DNA from: JAEUJM01 sp044221555
GTDB lineage: Bacteria > Actinomycetota > Acidimicrobiia > Acidimicrobiales > DATDAH01
Assembly (NCBI GenBank): GCA_044221555.1
Contig: JBGAOY010000010.1
Span: 62,001 to 126,000, forward strand
DNA: 64,000 nucleotides
Direction of reading: 5' to 3'
The notes under the pieces: generated by a model
Databases searched by the model: none
The model's input: the letters and a program-made list of their open reading frames with translations, nothing else
Told to the model about the DNA's origin: nothing
Made by a program: the position numbers and the translations under genes
Shown here: positions 1 to 8,316 of the stretch, piece by piece
How the letters are laid out: each line of letters opens with the position of its first letter
How positions within the stretch are numbered: position 1 is the first letter of the stretch

Positions 1-63
1 TTCGGCTTCACGGCGTTCCTCGTCGGCCGCCCGGCGGGCGGGCCCCGCGCACCGACCGCCTGA
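1..63 (+). CDS. C-terminal end of an unidentified protein (partial)
   Basis: The first frame is open from base 1 to a TGA at 61-63 and encodes about 20 residues, starting FGFTAFLVGRPAGG. The gene starts outside the window. Nothing in so short a tail identifies a family. It could also be chance open frame, because GC-rich DNA has few stops. It would converge on the SDR gene that ends at 109. Confidence 0.35.
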   Translation, partial: FGFTAFLVGRPAGGPRAPTA

Positions 64-108
64 GGCGGCGGCGTCCGGACGACGCTCGCCCGGCGCGCGT
101 GGCGCTGG

Positions 109-888
109 TCAGTCCGCCGCGGCCTCCAGGAACGGGGGGCGCTCACCGGCGGCGTCGACCACCAGGTTGGCGCCGCTGATGTACGACGCCAGCGGGGAGG
201 CCAGGAACACGCAGGCGTCGCCGATGTCGCCGGGCGTGGCCAAGCGGCCGAGCGGGACGGTGGCGGCAACCCGCGCCACGCCGGCGTCGTCGCCGTAGAA
301 CAGGTGGGACTGCTCGGTCTCGATCATGCCGCCGGTCACGCAGTTGACCCGGACCTTCGGGGCCCATTCCTGGGCCACGCTACGGGTGAAGCCGATCACG
401 CCGGCCTTGGCCGCGCTGTAGGCCGCGGTCCCCGGCGAGGGCCGCAGGGCGCTGACGCTGGTGATGTTCACGATCGTGCCGCCGTCCTCCTGGTCCTGCA
501 TCACCCGGTTCGCGGCCTGCGACACGTGGATGACCGCCAGCAGGTTGAGGGCGACGATCGAGGTGGTGAAGCGGGGCGACGCCGTGGCGGCGTCGGCCGC
601 GGGGGAGCCGCCGGCGTTGTTCACCACGGCGTCGAGCCGGCCGTGGCGCTCGACGATCGCCGCCACCAGCGCGTCGACCTGCTCGGGCTCGCGCACGTCG
701 GCGGCGACGAACATCGGTTGCCGCCCGTCCACCGCGGGGCCGTCCTGGGGCGCGTTCCGACCGCAGATGGCCACGTCGGCGCCGGCGGCGAGGAAGCGTT
801 CGGTGATGCCCCGGCCGACACCCCGGGCGCCGCCGGTGACGAGCACCACCCGTCCGCTGAAGTCGAGCAGGTCTGCCGGCGCGGTCAC
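109..888 (-). CDS. SDR-family NAD(P)-dependent oxidoreductase next to echA20
   Basis: A 259-residue classical short-chain dehydrogenase, which would oxidise or reduce a hydroxyl/keto group with NAD(P). Visible motifs are the Rossmann glycine motif TGGARGVGRG (about residues 18-27), NNAGG, and the catalytic pair Ser with YSAAK. The GTG at 888 is chosen because it sits just before the Rossmann fold; the open frame continues upstream but codes only Arg/Pro-rich junk-like sequence. It is divergent from echA20-ipdABC. In M. tuberculosis two SDR genes (Rv3548c, Rv3549c) hold the same position, so a role in steroid C/D-ring catabolism is likely. The exact substrate cannot be read from the sequence. 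Confidence 0.85.
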   Translation of the reverse strand: MTAPADLLDFSGRVVLVTGGARGVGRGITERFLAAGADVAICGRNAPQDGPAVDGRQPMFVAADVREPEQVDALVAAIVERHGRLDAVVNNAGGSPAADAATASPRFTTSIVALNLLAVIHVSQAANRVMQDQEDGGTIVNITSVSALRPSPGTAAYSAAKAGVIGFTRSVAQEWAPKVRVNCVTGGMIETEQSHLFYGDDAGVARVAATVPLGRLATPGDIGDACVFLASPLASYISGANLVVDAAGERPPFLEAAAD

Positions 889-1091
889 AGGATCGGAACC
901 TAGTGGAGCGACGGTGGGCCGCTCCGCGAGGCGGCGGCGGGGAGGGAGGCGCCGGAGGAGTCGGCGGCGACCGCGAGTCCATTGCGATTCGGTCGAACGG
1001 CCGCGAGGAAACGAGGACGTGACGAGTCGGCGGCGAACGTTCAAGGGTCTCGCCACGGAGCGTGGTCGCTCCCCCGTCACCGCCGGGCGTC

Positions 1092-1132
1092 TTTGGACCG
1101 CTGACCGCGGTGGGCGCGGTGATCGGTCCAAA
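1092..1132. promoter_or_regulatory. Inverted repeat in the SDR/echA20 divergent region
   Basis: TTTGGACCG (1092-1100) and CGGTCCAAA (1124-1132) are perfect 9-base complementary arms with a 23-base spacer. They lie in the 350-base region between the divergent SDR and echA20 genes, about 60 bases upstream of the TCTGACG operator. The pair could be a second regulator site or an RNA hairpin in the leader. Apart from this repeat and the operator I see nothing recognisable in 889-1237. Confidence 0.4.
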
Positions 1133-1195
1133 GGAAGGCGAATTCGGCGCCGCCGCGCCGCCGCACTGGCGTCGCCTCGCGCCGCCCCCGTACGG

Positions 1196-1212
1196 TCTGA
1201 CGGTCCGTCAGA
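1196..1212. promoter_or_regulatory. Putative operator TCTGACG-GTC-CGTCAGA
   Basis: A perfect 7-base inverted repeat with a 3-base spacer, 26 bases before the echA20 start and in the region shared with the divergent SDR. Near-identical palindromes occur at 10119, 25751 and 32216, each between divergent genes that include a steroid C/D-ring-type gene. It looks like a TetR-family operator and does not match the mycobacterial KstR2 consensus (AnCAAGnnCTTGnT) as I recall it. Confidence 0.6.
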
Positions 1213-1237
1213 TCAGCAGCACCGAGGAGTGGAACGG

Positions 1238-2017
1238 GTGGGGAACAGCTATCAGGTCGACGAGGTCGGCATCGCCGAGATCGTCATGGACAACCCACCC
1301 GTCAACGCGCTCACCGTGGCGGGCTGGTTCGAGGTGGCCGACCTGCTCCGACGGGCCGGTGACGACGCCGGGGTGCGCGCCGTGGTGCTGCGGGCCGAGG
1401 GTCGGGGCTTCAACGCCGGCGTCGACATCAAGGAGATGCAGGCCACCGAGGGCTACGACGCCCTCATCGGTGCCAACCGCGGCTGTTACGCGGCCTTCGC
1501 CGCCGTGTACGAGTGCGCGGTGCCGGTGATCGCCGCGGTGAACGGGTTCTGCCTCGGCGGCGGCATCGGCCTGGTGGGCAACGCCGACATCATCATCGCC
1601 GCCGACGACGCCACCTTCGGGCTGCCCGAGGTGGACCGTGGCGCCCTGGGCGCGGCCACCCACCTGGCCCGCCTGGTGCCACAGCACAAGATGCGGGCGA
1701 TGGTCTACACCAGCGCCACGGCCACGGCGGCCGAGCTGCACCACTACGGGTCGGTCCTGCAGGTGGTGCCCCAGGCCGAGCTGCGCGGCGCCGCCTTCGC
1801 CGTGGCCCGGGGCATCGCCGAGAAGAGCCCCCGGGTGATCCGGGCCGCCAAGGAGTCGCTGAACGGCATCGACCCCGTCGACGTGAAGCGCAGCTATCGC
1901 TTCGAGCAGGGCTTCACCTTCGAGCTGAACCTGTCGGGCGTGGCCGACGAGGCCCGTCAGGCCTTCGTCGACAAGCGCCCTGCTGATTTCAACGACACTG
2001 CCGACTCCGACCAGTAG
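1238..2017 (+). CDS. echA20: EchA20-type steroid D-ring CoA hydrolase (crotonase family)
   Basis: A crotonase-fold protein of 259 residues. In M. tuberculosis EchA20 opens the last-but-one steroid ring (D ring) of the HIEC-CoA intermediate by hydrolysis. The sequence carries the EchA20 signatures GFNAGVDIKEM, the oxyanion-hole segment GFCLGGGIGLVGN and the C-terminal block EQGFTFELNLSGVADE, all very close to the mycobacterial protein from memory. The GTG at 1238 is preferred because a GAGGAG ribosome site ends 8 bases upstream; a GTG at 1229 is the alternative. It is first in the echA20-ipdA-ipdB-ipdC run, 43 bases before ipdA, and follows the TCTGACG palindrome. Confidence 0.93.
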   Translation: MGNSYQVDEVGIAEIVMDNPPVNALTVAGWFEVADLLRRAGDDAGVRAVVLRAEGRGFNAGVDIKEMQATEGYDALIGANRGCYAAFAAVYECAVPVIAAVNGFCLGGGIGLVGNADIIIAADDATFGLPEVDRGALGAATHLARLVPQHKMRAMVYTSATATAAELHHYGSVLQVVPQAELRGAAFAVARGIAEKSPRVIRAAKESLNGIDPVDVKRSYRFEQGFTFELNLSGVADEARQAFVDKRPADFNDTADSDQ

Positions 2018-2060
2018 TCGACTCTCGACCAGCCGCACCAGGAAAGAGCCAGGAACCCAC

Positions 2061-2912
2061 GTGCCCGACAAGCGCATGAGCATCGACGACGTCGTGTCCG
2101 AGTTGCACGACGGCATGACCATCGGCATCGGTGGGTGGGGGTCGCGGCGCAAGCCCATGGCCTTCGTCCGGGCGATCCTGCGGTCGTCGCTGAAGGACCT
2201 CACCATCGTCAGCTACGGCGGCCCCGACGTGGGGTTGCTGTGCAAGAGCGGCCAGGCCCGCAAGATCGTCTACGGGTTCGTGTCGCTGGACTCGATCCCG
2301 CTCGAGCCCCACTTCCGGATCGCCCGCCAGACCGGAACGGTCGAGGCCGAGGAGTACGACGAGGGCATGTTCCAGTGGGGGCTGCGGGCCGCCGCGCAAC
2401 GGGTGTCGTTCCTGCCCACCCGGGCCGGGCTGGGCACGGATCTGCTCGAGTCGAACCCCCGCCTGAAGCTGGTGACCTCTCCCTACGACGACGGCGAGGT
2501 GTACGTGGCCATGCCGGCGCTGCACCTCGACGTGGCCCTGGTGCACATGAACCGGGCCGACCAGGGCGGCAACGCCCAGTTCCTGGGGCCCGACCCGTTC
2601 TACGACGACCTGTTCTGCCTGGCCGCCGACCGGCGCTACGTGTCCTGCGAGCGCCTCGTGCCCACCGAGGACCTGCTGAACGAGGGCACGATCCACACGC
2701 TGCGCCTCAACCGCCTGATGGTCGACGGTGTGGTCGAGGCCCCCGGTGGCGCCCACTTCACCCTGTGCGCCCCCGACTACGGCCGCGACGAGGAGTTCCA
2801 GCGGGAGTACGTGGCCACCGCCGGCGACGAGGACAAGTGGCTGGCGTTCAAGGCCCGGTACCTGGACGTCGACGAGGCCGGCTATCAGACTGCCGTGAAG
2901 GAGCGTGGATGA
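2061..2912 (+). CDS. ipdA: IpdA, alpha subunit of COCHEA-CoA hydrolase
   Basis: A 283-residue member of the class I CoA-transferase alpha family. Together with IpdB it hydrolytically opens the last steroid ring of COCHEA-CoA in M. tuberculosis instead of transferring CoA. The start region (PDKR...GMTIGIGGWGSRRKPMAF), SYGGPDVGLLC, YGFVSLDS and VEAPGGAHFT...DYGRDEEFQ match mycobacterial IpdA closely from memory, and the length is similar (about 290 residues there). It starts with GTG at 2061. The stop overlaps the ipdB start as ATGA, which implies translational coupling of two subunits made in equal amounts. Confidence 0.95.
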   Translation: MPDKRMSIDDVVSELHDGMTIGIGGWGSRRKPMAFVRAILRSSLKDLTIVSYGGPDVGLLCKSGQARKIVYGFVSLDSIPLEPHFRIARQTGTVEAEEYDEGMFQWGLRAAAQRVSFLPTRAGLGTDLLESNPRLKLVTSPYDDGEVYVAMPALHLDVALVHMNRADQGGNAQFLGPDPFYDDLFCLAADRRYVSCERLVPTEDLLNEGTIHTLRLNRLMVDGVVEAPGGAHFTLCAPDYGRDEEFQREYVATAGDEDKWLAFKARYLDVDEAGYQTAVKERG

Positions 2913-3703
2913 TGTCCGACGTGCCTGCCACCACGTTCACCCGCGGCGAAGTGTGCGTCGCCGCGCTGGCCGACGTGTTCCGGGGTGACGGCGAGATCCT
3001 CGGCAACCCGATCGGCAACGTGCCGGTGATCGCCGGCCGCCTGGCCCGGGCCACCTTCGAGCCCGACCTGGTGATGACCGACACCGAGGCGCTGCTGGTG
3101 GCCAACACGCTGCCCGTCGGCGTGGCCGTGCCCATCGAGGACAAGCTGGTCGAGGGGTGGCTGCCGTTCAGCGACATCTTCGACCTGGCCGTCTGGCCCG
3201 GCCGGCGCCACATCATCATGGGCCCCAGCCAGATCGACCGGTTCGGCAACATCAACATCGCCTGCATCGGCGACTGGCGACAGCCCAAGGCGCAACTGCT
3301 GGGGGTGCGGGGCGCACCGGGCAACACCATCAACCACACCTGCAGCTACTGGGTGCCCAACCACACACGTCGATCCTTTGTTCAACATGTCGACTACGTG
3401 TCGGGGGTGGGCTACGACCGGGCCGCGGCGCTGCCGGGCGACTCGGCGCGCTTCCACGAGATCCGCCGGGTGGTGTCGAACCTGGGCGTGTTCGACTTCG
3501 AGACGCCCGACCACACCATGCGGTTGCGCTCGGTCCACCCCGGCGTGACGGTGGACCAGGTGGTCGAGGCCACCGCGTTCGACCTGGTGGTGCCCGACGA
3601 GGTGCCCGAGTCGCGCCCGCCCACGGCGGAGGAGCAGCGGCTCATCCACGACGTGATCGACCCCAACGGCTTCCTGGCCAAGGAGGTCAAGGAGCCCGAG
3701 TGA
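2909..3703 (+). CDS. ipdB: IpdB, beta subunit of COCHEA-CoA hydrolase
   Basis: A 264-residue class I CoA-transferase beta-type subunit, partner of IpdA in opening the final steroid-derived ring. Typical segments are the N-terminal GNPIGNVPVIAGRLARATFEPDL, the MGPSQIDRFGNINIACIGDW block and the GxxGAPGNT loop. Two ATGs (2909 and 2912) are possible; the first gives the 4-base ATGA overlap with ipdA. The stop overlaps the GTG of ipdC, so the three ipd genes form one tightly coupled operon. Confidence 0.95.
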   Translation: MMSDVPATTFTRGEVCVAALADVFRGDGEILGNPIGNVPVIAGRLARATFEPDLVMTDTEALLVANTLPVGVAVPIEDKLVEGWLPFSDIFDLAVWPGRRHIIMGPSQIDRFGNINIACIGDWRQPKAQLLGVRGAPGNTINHTCSYWVPNHTRRSFVQHVDYVSGVGYDRAAALPGDSARFHEIRRVVSNLGVFDFETPDHTMRLRSVHPGVTVDQVVEATAFDLVVPDEVPESRPPTAEEQRLIHDVIDPNGFLAKEVKEPE

Positions 3704-4851
3704 CCGACGACGACGGCGGGTCGACGCTGCGCCGCGGAGCGGAGCAGCTGCAAACGGGTTCCTCGGATCCCGAAGGGGCGCCGACGAAGGAGGCGCAGGC
3801 GAGCAGGTTCCACACGCGCTTCTGCGACCTGGTGGGCGTCCGCTACCCGATCGTGCAGACCGGCATGGGCTGGGTGGCGGGGCCCCGGCTGGTCGCCGCC
3901 TCGGCCAACGCCGGCATCCTCGGCATCCTGGCCGCGGCGACCATGGACTTCGACCAGTTGGTCGGCGCCATCCGTGAGGTCAAGGAGCAGACCGATCGGC
4001 CCTTCGGCGTGAACATGCGGGCCGACGCGCCCGACGCCGGCGACCGCATCGACCTGCTCATCAAGGAGGGTGTGAAGGTCGGCTCGTTCGCCCTCGCGCC
4101 GAAGCCCGACCTCATCAAGAAGCTGAAGGACGCCGGCGTGGTGGTGATGCCCTCCATCGGGGCCAAGCGCCACGCCGAGAAGGTGGCCGAGTGGGGCGTC
4201 GACGCCGTCCTCGTGCAGGGCGGTGAGGGCGGTGGGCACACCGGCGACGTGCCCACGTCGCTCCTGCTGCCACAGGTGGTCGACGCGGTCGACCTGCCCG
4301 TGGTCGCGGCCGGCGGCTACTTCGACGGGCGCGGCCTGGTGGCGGCGCTGGCCTACGGGGCGTCGGGGATCGCCATGGGCACCCGCTTCCTGCTCACCTC
4401 GGACTCACCCGTGGGTGACGCGGTGAAGCAGGTGTACCTGGGCAAGACGGTCAACGACACGCTGCGCACCACCCAGGTGGACGGGGTTCCCCACCGGGTG
4501 CTGCGCACCGAGTTCACCGAGCACCTCGACAGGACCGGCCCCGTGACCAGCCTGCCCCGGGCCGTCTCCAACGCCCTGAAGTTCAAGAAGCTGTCGGGGA
4601 CCCCGTGGCGCCAGATCATCCGTGAAGGTGTGGCCATGCGCCGCTCGCAGGAGCTGTCGTGGAGCCAGGTGATCATGGCCGCCAACACCCCGATGCTCCT
4701 GAAGGCCTCGATGGTCGACGGCCGCCCCGACCTGGGCGTGATGTCGAGCGGCCAGGTGGTGGGCATGATCGACGACCTGCCGACGGTGGACGAACTGGTG
4801 CAGCGCATCATGGGCGAGGCCGGGGCAGCCCGCACCCGACTCTGCTCCTGA
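3700..4851 (+). CDS. ipdC: IpdC, flavin-dependent nitronate monooxygenase-like reductase
   Basis: A TIM-barrel FMN protein of the nitronate monooxygenase/2-oxo family. In mycobacterial steroid catabolism IpdC is an oxidoreductase acting on a C/D-ring intermediate (5-hydroxy-HIC-CoA step). Motifs close to the Mtb protein include QTGMGWVAG near the N-terminus, FGVN.RADA, ALAPK, the FMN-site VQGGEGGGHTG (about residues 172-182) and AANTPMLLK. The only plausible start in frame is the GTG at 3700, overlapping the ipdB stop (GTGA). This gives about 35 extra N-terminal residues compared with Mtb IpdC. Most of that extension is encoded by an interspersed repeat (3723-3796), so the true N-terminus deserves checking. 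Confidence 0.92.
   Translation: MTDDDGGSTLRRGAEQLQTGSSDPEGAPTKEAQASRFHTRFCDLVGVRYPIVQTGMGWVAGPRLVAASANAGILGILAAATMDFDQLVGAIREVKEQTDRPFGVNMRADAPDAGDRIDLLIKEGVKVGSFALAPKPDLIKKLKDAGVVVMPSIGAKRHAEKVAEWGVDAVLVQGGEGGGHTGDVPTSLLLPQVVDAVDLPVVAAGGYFDGRGLVAALAYGASGIAMGTRFLLTSDSPVGDAVKQVYLGKTVNDTLRTTQVDGVPHRVLRTEFTEHLDRTGPVTSLPRAVSNALKFKKLSGTPWRQIIREGVAMRRSQELSWSQVIMAANTPMLLKASMVDGRPDLGVMSSGQVVGMIDDLPTVDELVQRIMGEAGAARTRLCS
3723..3796 (+). repeat. Interspersed repeat family A, copy 1
   Basis: Begins GACGCTGCGC, contains CGGAGCGGAGCAGC and the 20-mer GGATCCCGAAGGGGCGCCGA, and ends with a GAAGGAGG ribosome-site-like stretch. A very similar segment lies on the other strand at 10005-10079, and a more diverged one is at 45976-46047. 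Each copy sits directly at or before a gene start in the same orientation. This copy lies inside the 5' end of ipdC and is read through in frame. Confidence 0.6.
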
Positions 4852-4945
4852 ACGCGCCGCGGGGCACCAGGTCGGTCACGACCGCCCCGGTTCCTGCGGC
4901 GGGTGGAGGCGGGCGAACGCCGACCGAGAGCGGTCGATCGGCGGA

Positions 4946-5914
4946 TCAGCGGGTGGCGTAGTGGCGGAGCGGGGGCTCCTCGTCCACGATGCTGGTGGCG
5001 GGCACGTGGGCGTCGGCCAGGTCGCCGGCCAGGACCGCCATCCCACTCGTGGGCTCGGCGGGGAACAGCGGTGGCAGCGCGGTGCACAGGTCCGAAGGCA
5101 GGCGATCGACCGACGTCGTGCCCCGATGGGTGAAGGCATCGAGCACCATGGCCAGCACCGCCCGGTCGGCGACGATCGAGACGTGGTCGACGGGTCGGCC
5201 CGGGCACACCGACTGGATGTTGATGTTGGTGGCGCCGCTGGTGGCCGCGCTCGAGGCGGGCACCACGAGCTCGTCCGCCAGCGTGGTGTAGATGTTGGTG
5301 TACTCGACCGCGCCCGGCGTCTCGTCCTGCGAGTTCACCGCGGCGATCAGGTTCGAGCCCTGTCCCATCTGGAAGCAGGCCGCGCAGGCGCCGCCCCCGA
5401 AGTTGCCCAGCGCGGTGCCGTGGTTGGGGGACGCCAGGGTGACCAGGTCGCTGACCATGGGCCGCAGGCTCGGCCACCACCGCAGTGCCCACCGGGGCTC
5501 GAGGCCCCCCTGACTGTGGCCCATGACGTCGATGCGCCGGCCACCGCTGATGCGGTGCATCTTGCGGATGGCGAACACGACGTACTCACTCGCCAGTTGG
5601 ATGTCGTCGAGCGACCGGTTCGGGAGATCCACGTAGCAGGCGTCGAAGCCGCGGGTGGTGAGCTCGGGAAGGTAGTTCCACCCGTAGTTCTCACTGCCGT
5701 GGGTGAACGTGCCGTGCACCAGCAGCACCGGTTGGCGGGGTCCGTCGAGCGACGCGGGGCAGTGCAGCGCGGCTCGCAGGTGGCCCTTGTCGACGTGGTA
5801 GCGCGGCTCGGGCGCGGCAGCCGAGGCGGGAGCCGGCGCGGCCGTGAGGAGCACGGCGGCGACCAGGCTGACGGCCACCAGGACGGCGAGGACGGGACGG
5901 CGGGACGATCGCAT
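4946..5914 (-). CDS. Secreted lipase/esterase (alpha/beta hydrolase)
   Basis: A 322-residue exported alpha/beta-hydrolase. The N-terminus is a clear signal peptide (MRSSRRPVLAVLVAVSLVAA followed by an Ala/Pro-rich region, cleavage near residue 33). VLLVHGTF (about 64-71) supplies the oxyanion region, and GHSQGG (132-137, Ser134) the nucleophile elbow; DHVSIV near the C-terminus probably carries the His. This layout resembles the bacterial triacylglycerol lipases related to Candida antarctica lipase B. It may hydrolyse lipid or steryl esters outside the cell, which would fit the neighbouring sterol genes, but that is inference. The ATG at 5914 is chosen because the signal peptide begins there; an upstream TTG at 5977 exists. 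Confidence 0.88.
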   Translation of the reverse strand: MRSSRRPVLAVLVAVSLVAAVLLTAAPAPASAAAPEPRYHVDKGHLRAALHCPASLDGPRQPVLLVHGTFTHGSENYGWNYLPELTTRGFDACYVDLPNRSLDDIQLASEYVVFAIRKMHRISGGRRIDVMGHSQGGLEPRWALRWWPSLRPMVSDLVTLASPNHGTALGNFGGGACAACFQMGQGSNLIAAVNSQDETPGAVEYTNIYTTLADELVVPASSAATSGATNINIQSVCPGRPVDHVSIVADRAVLAMVLDAFTHRGTTSVDRLPSDLCTALPPLFPAEPTSGMAVLAGDLADAHVPATSIVDEEPPLRHYATR

Positions 5915-5977
5915 GACGTGACGTGACCTCGGGGAGCGGGGTGCGTCAACATTACATACTGAGTCTAGGTGTATCAA

Positions 5978-6223
5978 TCACGACCGAGGGCCGCCGGCGT
6001 CGCCCTCCGGCAGGTGGCCGAAGAGGCGGGCGTGCAGCGAGCACAGCACCCCGTCGAACAGGGCCTGCGTGTCGGGATCGCAGTGGGCGTCGACGGCCTC
6101 GCACACCTGGTCCAGGTCGGCGAGGTTGTCGCACAACGCGGCACGTGGGATCTCGATCGGGTCCTGCCGGTACGGCGGCGTGCCGGTGGTGTGGTGGCGT
6201 TCACGTCCCCCGCCCTGGCGCAT
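5978..6223 (-). CDS. Small hypothetical protein
   Basis: An 81-residue ATG-started frame. The middle part (about residues 25-75) has a protein-like pattern of Leu/Val/Ala with Asp/Glu, DNLADLDQVCEAVDAHCD, and two Cys. No family is recognised. It fills the space between the lipase and the TetR gene and would be divergent from the TetR gene. Other frames here are Arg/Pro-rich and look like shadows. It may be a small regulatory partner or a chance frame. Confidence 0.45.
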   Translation of the reverse strand: MRQGGGRERHHTTGTPPYRQDPIEIPRAALCDNLADLDQVCEAVDAHCDPDTQALFDGVLCSLHARLFGHLPEGDAGGPRS

Positions 6224-6313
6224 GTGCGACTCCCTCTGTCTGCTCCGCGAGAAACCGAGAACATAGAAGGTAGAAGGTCAAAGGTCAACGGCCAGTGCCG
6301 CTACGGTGTGCCG

Positions 6314-7066
6314 ATGGCCGGGAGGAGGGGGCGTCGGCGCCTGAGTGCCCAGGAGGGGCGGGCGGCACTGCTCGACGCCGGGCGGGCCATGGCCCGAGCG
6401 CAGCCCGCCGGGCCGCCCTTGGAGCACATCCGGCTCACCGACGTGGCGGCGCGCGCCGGGGTGTCGGTGGGCGCGCTCTACCACTACTGGGACACACAGG
6501 ACGACTACCGCGACGAGCTGCTCGACGACCTCTTCTCGCCGGAGCGGTTCGAGCCCACGCCCACCGTCCCCGAGATGGTCGCGGCGCTGGCCGACCACCC
6601 GCAGCCCCTCGACGAGGTCGTCCGCCAGGGGGCCGCGTCGGAGTTCGACACGCTGCGTCGCAGCCCCGACCTCCGGGTGCTCATGGCGCTCTGGGCCGCC
6701 GACGACCCGACGATCGCGCCCCGCATCGCCGCGCAGTTCCAGGCCGTGGGGGACCGCTGGTCGGCGATGTACGAGGCGGTCCTCACCGCCCACGGCCTCG
6801 AGATGCGGCCGCCGTTCACCTACGCCACGATGGCGGCCCTCTTCACCGCCATCGGCGACGGCCTGGCCGTGCGGGCGTCGGTCGACCCCGACTCGGTGCC
6901 GGTCGACCTCCCCGAGCCGACCGCTGGGGGCGATCGGTCCTGGGGCCTGCTCGGGTGTGCGCTGGTGGCGTTGCTCCCCGTGCTCAGCCGTCCGATCGGC
7001 AGCGACGAGACGTTCTGGGACGCGCTCGAACGCATCCGCGCCGACCTGTCGTCAGCCGAGGCCTGA
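6314..7066 (+). CDS. TetR-family transcriptional regulator
   Basis: A 250-residue regulator with an N-terminal TetR-type helix-turn-helix, IRLTDVAARAGVSVGALYHYWDTQDDY (about residues 35-62). A divergent all-helical C-terminal half would form the ligand/dimer domain. The ATG at 6314 is preferred over a GTG at 6308. It converges on the FadA6-type thiolase. In M. tuberculosis the C/D-ring repressor KstR2 also lies beside fadA6, but this protein's sequence does not look like KstR2. It is one candidate for the regulator that reads the TCTGACG palindromes, on position only. Confidence 0.85.
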   Translation: MAGRRGRRRLSAQEGRAALLDAGRAMARAQPAGPPLEHIRLTDVAARAGVSVGALYHYWDTQDDYRDELLDDLFSPERFEPTPTVPEMVAALADHPQPLDEVVRQGAASEFDTLRRSPDLRVLMALWAADDPTIAPRIAAQFQAVGDRWSAMYEAVLTAHGLEMRPPFTYATMAALFTAIGDGLAVRASVDPDSVPVDLPEPTAGGDRSWGLLGCALVALLPVLSRPIGSDETFWDALERIRADLSSAEA

Positions 7067-7119
7067 CCGGGCCGGTCCGGCTCGTCGTCCAGGGCGCGCC
7101 CCGGCGGGCGATGGATCGC

Positions 7120-8271
7120 CTACAGGCGCTCGATGATGGTGACGTTGGCCTGGCCGCCGCCCTCGCACATGGTCTGGAGGCCGTAGCGGCCGCCGGTGCG
7201 CTCGAGCTCGTTGAGCAGCGTGGTCATCAGGCGCACCCCGGTGGCGCCCAGGGGGTGGCCCAGGGCGATGGCGCCGCCGTTGACGTTGACCTTGGCCAGG
7301 TCGGCGCCGGTCTCCTTCTGCCAGGCCAGCACCACCGAGGCGAAGGCCTCGTTGATCTCGACCAGGTCGATGTCGTCGATGGTCATGCCCGCCTTGGCCA
7401 GGGCGTACTCGGTGGCGGGGATGGGGGCGGACAGCATGAAGATGGGGTCGGCGCCCCGCACCGACAGGTGGTGGATGCGGGCCCGCGGGGTCAGGCCGTG
7501 CTCGGCGACCGCGGCCTCCGAGGCGATCAGCATGGCCGTGGCGGCATCGGAGATCTGGCTCGACACCGCGGCGGTGAGGCGCCCGCCGTCCACCAGGGTC
7601 CGCAGTCCGGCCATCTTCTCCAATGTGGTGCCCCGGCGGGGGCCCTCGTCCGTGCTCACCTCACCGTAGGGCAGGATCTCGCGCTCGAAGCGGCCCTCGT
7701 CGATGGCCCGGAGAGCCCGCTCGTGGCTCTCGAGGGCGAAGGCCTCCATGTCCGCGCGGCTGATGTCCCACTTCTCGGCGATCAGCTCGGCGCCCCGGAA
7801 CTGGCTGACCTCCTGGTCGCCGTAGCGCTTCACCCAGCCCTCGCTGCCCGAGAACGGGTCGGTGAAGCCGAACTGCTCGGCGACCGTCATGGCCGAGGCG
7901 ATGGGGATCATCGACATGTTCTGCACGCCGCCGGTCATGATCAGGTCGTTGGTGCCGCTCATCACCGCCTGGGCCGCGAAGTGCACGGCCTGCTGCGACG
8001 AGCCGCACTGGCGGTCGATGGTGGTGCCGGGGATCTCCTCGGGCAGGCCGGCGGCCAGCCAGGCGGTGCGGGCGATGTCGCCGGCCTGGGGGCCGATGGC
8101 GTCGACGCAGCCGAAGTACACGTCCTCGACGGCGGCGGGGTCGACGTCGACCCGGTCGAAGATGCCGTTCAGCACGTGGGCACCCAGGTCGGCGGGGTGC
8201 ACCTGGCTGAGCCCGCCGCCCCGCTTGCCCACCGGGGTGCGCACTGCGTCGATGATGTAGGCCTCGGCCAT
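7120..8271 (-). CDS. fadA6: FadA6-type thiolase of steroid C/D-ring degradation
   Basis: A 383-residue degradative thiolase that would cleave a beta-ketoacyl-CoA with CoA. The nucleophilic Cys is in DRQCGSSQQA (Cys89), the catalytic His in NGGAIALGHPLGATG and the second Cys in LQTMCEGGG near the C-terminus. The blocks AYIIDAVRTPVGKRGG, GCVDAIGPQAGDIAR, MTVAEQFGF and RYGDQEVSQFRG match mycobacterial FadA6 strongly from memory. It lies downstream of the Ltp/DUF35 pair on the same strand, separated by 111 bases that hold a large hairpin, so it may have its own promoter or be attenuated. Confidence 0.9.
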   Translation of the reverse strand: MAEAYIIDAVRTPVGKRGGGLSQVHPADLGAHVLNGIFDRVDVDPAAVEDVYFGCVDAIGPQAGDIARTAWLAAGLPEEIPGTTIDRQCGSSQQAVHFAAQAVMSGTNDLIMTGGVQNMSMIPIASAMTVAEQFGFTDPFSGSEGWVKRYGDQEVSQFRGAELIAEKWDISRADMEAFALESHERALRAIDEGRFEREILPYGEVSTDEGPRRGTTLEKMAGLRTLVDGGRLTAAVSSQISDAATAMLIASEAAVAEHGLTPRARIHHLSVRGADPIFMLSAPIPATEYALAKAGMTIDDIDLVEINEAFASVVLAWQKETGADLAKVNVNGGAIALGHPLGATGVRLMTTLLNELERTGGRYGLQTMCEGGGQANVTIIERL

Positions 8272-8316
8272 GTCAGGGTCCTCTCTGGTGCTCAGGTCTC
8301 GTGCGGTTCGTTCGTT

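Noticed and set aside
889..1237. Search for a mycobacterial KstR2 site (AnCAAGnnCTTGnT) before echA20
   Set aside because: TTCAAGGG occurs at about 1041 but has no matching right half; only the TCTGACG palindrome is convincing.
5940..5985. AT-rich stretch with ATAC/GTAT arms upstream of the lipase
   Set aside because: Only 4-base arms match; too weak to call an operator, though a promoter is possible here.
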